This document shows positions 63,451 through 64,000 of a stretch of 64,000 nucleotides of DNA, one piece after another. This stretch comes from Hippea sp. KM1 (GTDB taxonomy: Bacteria > Campylobacterota_A > Desulfurellia > Desulfurellales > Hippeaceae): NCBI RefSeq assembly GCF_000526195.1, contig NZ_JAFP01000001.1:780001-844000 (forward strand), written 5' to 3'. The notes beneath the pieces are model-generated. The model was not told the origin of the DNA. It ran no database searches and worked only from the letters and a program-made list of their open reading frames with translations. The position numbers and the translations under genes are program-made. Position 1 is the stretch's first letter. The number at the start of each line of letters is the position of its first letter.

Positions 63451-64000
63451 GTTTCTCCTTTGAACTTATAGCAGAAGACGGTGCTGCCAGGGCGGGCGTA
63501 ATTGACTTGGGCCACAGCAGGGTGGAGACGCCCATATTCATGCCCGTTGGGACAAATGCGTCGGTTAAGGCCATCCTGCCGTGCATGCTGAAGGCCGTAG
63601 GTGCCAAGATCGTGCTTTCAAATACCTATCACCTTTATCTGAGGCCGGGCATTGAAACGATAGAGAAGCTCGGCGGCCTGCACAGGTTTATGGGGTGGAA
63701 GAGGGGCATCCTGACCGATAGCGGTGGCTTTCAGGTCTTTAGCCTTAGCGAGCTTAGGGATATAAACCCTAAAGGGGTTTACTTTAAATCCCACATAGAC
63801 GGTTCGAACCACTTTTTTACACCGGAGTATGTGGTTGAATTACAGTATAGGTGGGGCAGCGATATAGCAATGGTATTAGATGAATGCCCTCCCTATACCA
63901 AGGACAAGGCCTATGTTAAAAAATCGCTCGATATAACCATAAATTGGGCAAAACGCTCCATAAAAGCAAGGGAGAGCTTTCCTGTAAACGCCCTTTTTGG
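63447..64000 (+). CDS. tgt: Queuine tRNA-ribosyltransferase (5' part; runs off the window)
   Basis: The first 184 codons are present; a complete Tgt has about 370 residues. The opening FSFELIAEDGAARAGVIDLG and ETPIFMPVGTNASVKAI, the SNTYHLYLRPG motif, the catalytic Asp region LTDSGGFQVFSL and the VLDECPPYT motif identify it. It exchanges guanine 34 for preQ1 in tRNAs with GUN anticodons in queuosine synthesis. The zinc-binding half lies beyond the window. The start overlaps the propeller gene by 4 nt. Confidence 0.96.
   Translation, partial: MSFSFELIAEDGAARAGVIDLGHSRVETPIFMPVGTNASVKAILPCMLKAVGAKIVLSNTYHLYLRPGIETIEKLGGLHRFMGWKRGILTDSGGFQVFSLSELRDINPKGVYFKSHIDGSNHFFTPEYVVELQYRWGSDIAMVLDECPPYTKDKAYVKKSLDITINWAKRSIKARESFPVNALF

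Noticed and set aside
63618-63812. Open frame on the minus strand within the last kilobase
   Set aside because: It is a shadow of the plus-strand tgt gene, which is clear but runs past the window edge.

Overview
The window is a gene-dense stretch of a bacterial chromosome. Its contents (sigma-54-driven flagellar rod genes, several c-di-GMP proteins, a diadenylate cyclase, ilvBNC/leuA, the nusA-infB-rbfA-truB cluster, frequent AGG/AGA and ATA codons, many 1-40 nt gene overlaps) fit a motile, anaerobic or microaerophilic, moderately thermophilic proteobacterium. My best guess from memory is the Hippea/Desulfurella group; this is an inference, not a search result.

Layout. (1) 1-1.0 kb: a GntR-type regulator and tRNA-Arg(CCU). 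(2) 1.1-7.4 kb: an accessory island beside that tRNA. It holds a VapBC pair, a truncated DnaE-like gene that has lost catalytic residues, a GIY-YIG nuclease, an unknown gene paired with a PD-(D/E)XK nuclease-like gene, a decayed IS3 end and a MazEF-type pair. (3) 7.5-21.3 kb: mostly housekeeping and signalling (ketopantoate reductase-like, enoyl-CoA hydratase-like, tRNA-Pro, an M24 peptidase, diguanylate cyclase, orphan histidine kinase, trpS, a degenerate GGDEF protein, accBC, a PAS/GAF/GGDEF/EAL protein and a DUF763 protein). (4) 21.4-35.5 kb: a long co-directional run that may be one or more operons: ilvB-ilvN-ilvC-psd-pssA-leuA-CxxC protein-diadenylate cyclase-folD, then rimP-nusA-infB-DUF503-rbfA-DHH-truB. 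(5) 35.6-41.9 kb: PadR and HD-GYP genes converge on a minus-strand group (flgF-flgG-flgA-ubiX-ubiB) headed by a clear sigma-54 promoter.

(6) 42.0-52.6 kb: an AAA/PD-(D/E)XK protein with an 8-bp minisatellite at its stop codon, an OmpA-family protein, a cation exchanger, tRNA-Leu(GAG), a peroxiredoxin with two possible starts, lemA plus a DUF2207 protein, small proteins and a Cache-PAS-GGDEF cyclase. (7) 52.7-59.6 kb: an IS graveyard (one complete-looking IS3 element that cuts an IS21 istA gene, then an IS256 tail) followed by a 1294-residue PIN-nuclease/superfamily-1-helicase fusion. (8) 59.6-64.0 kb: an oxygen-binding di-iron protein with a soluble chemoreceptor, purE, a lone Dpp/Opp-type ATPase, a beta-propeller protein and the start of tgt.

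The most unusual items are the mosaic, catalytically degenerate DnaE paralog with its nuclease neighbours, the PIN-helicase fusion behind the IS cluster, the archaeal-type diadenylate cyclase in a biosynthetic run, and the ODP-chemoreceptor pair.
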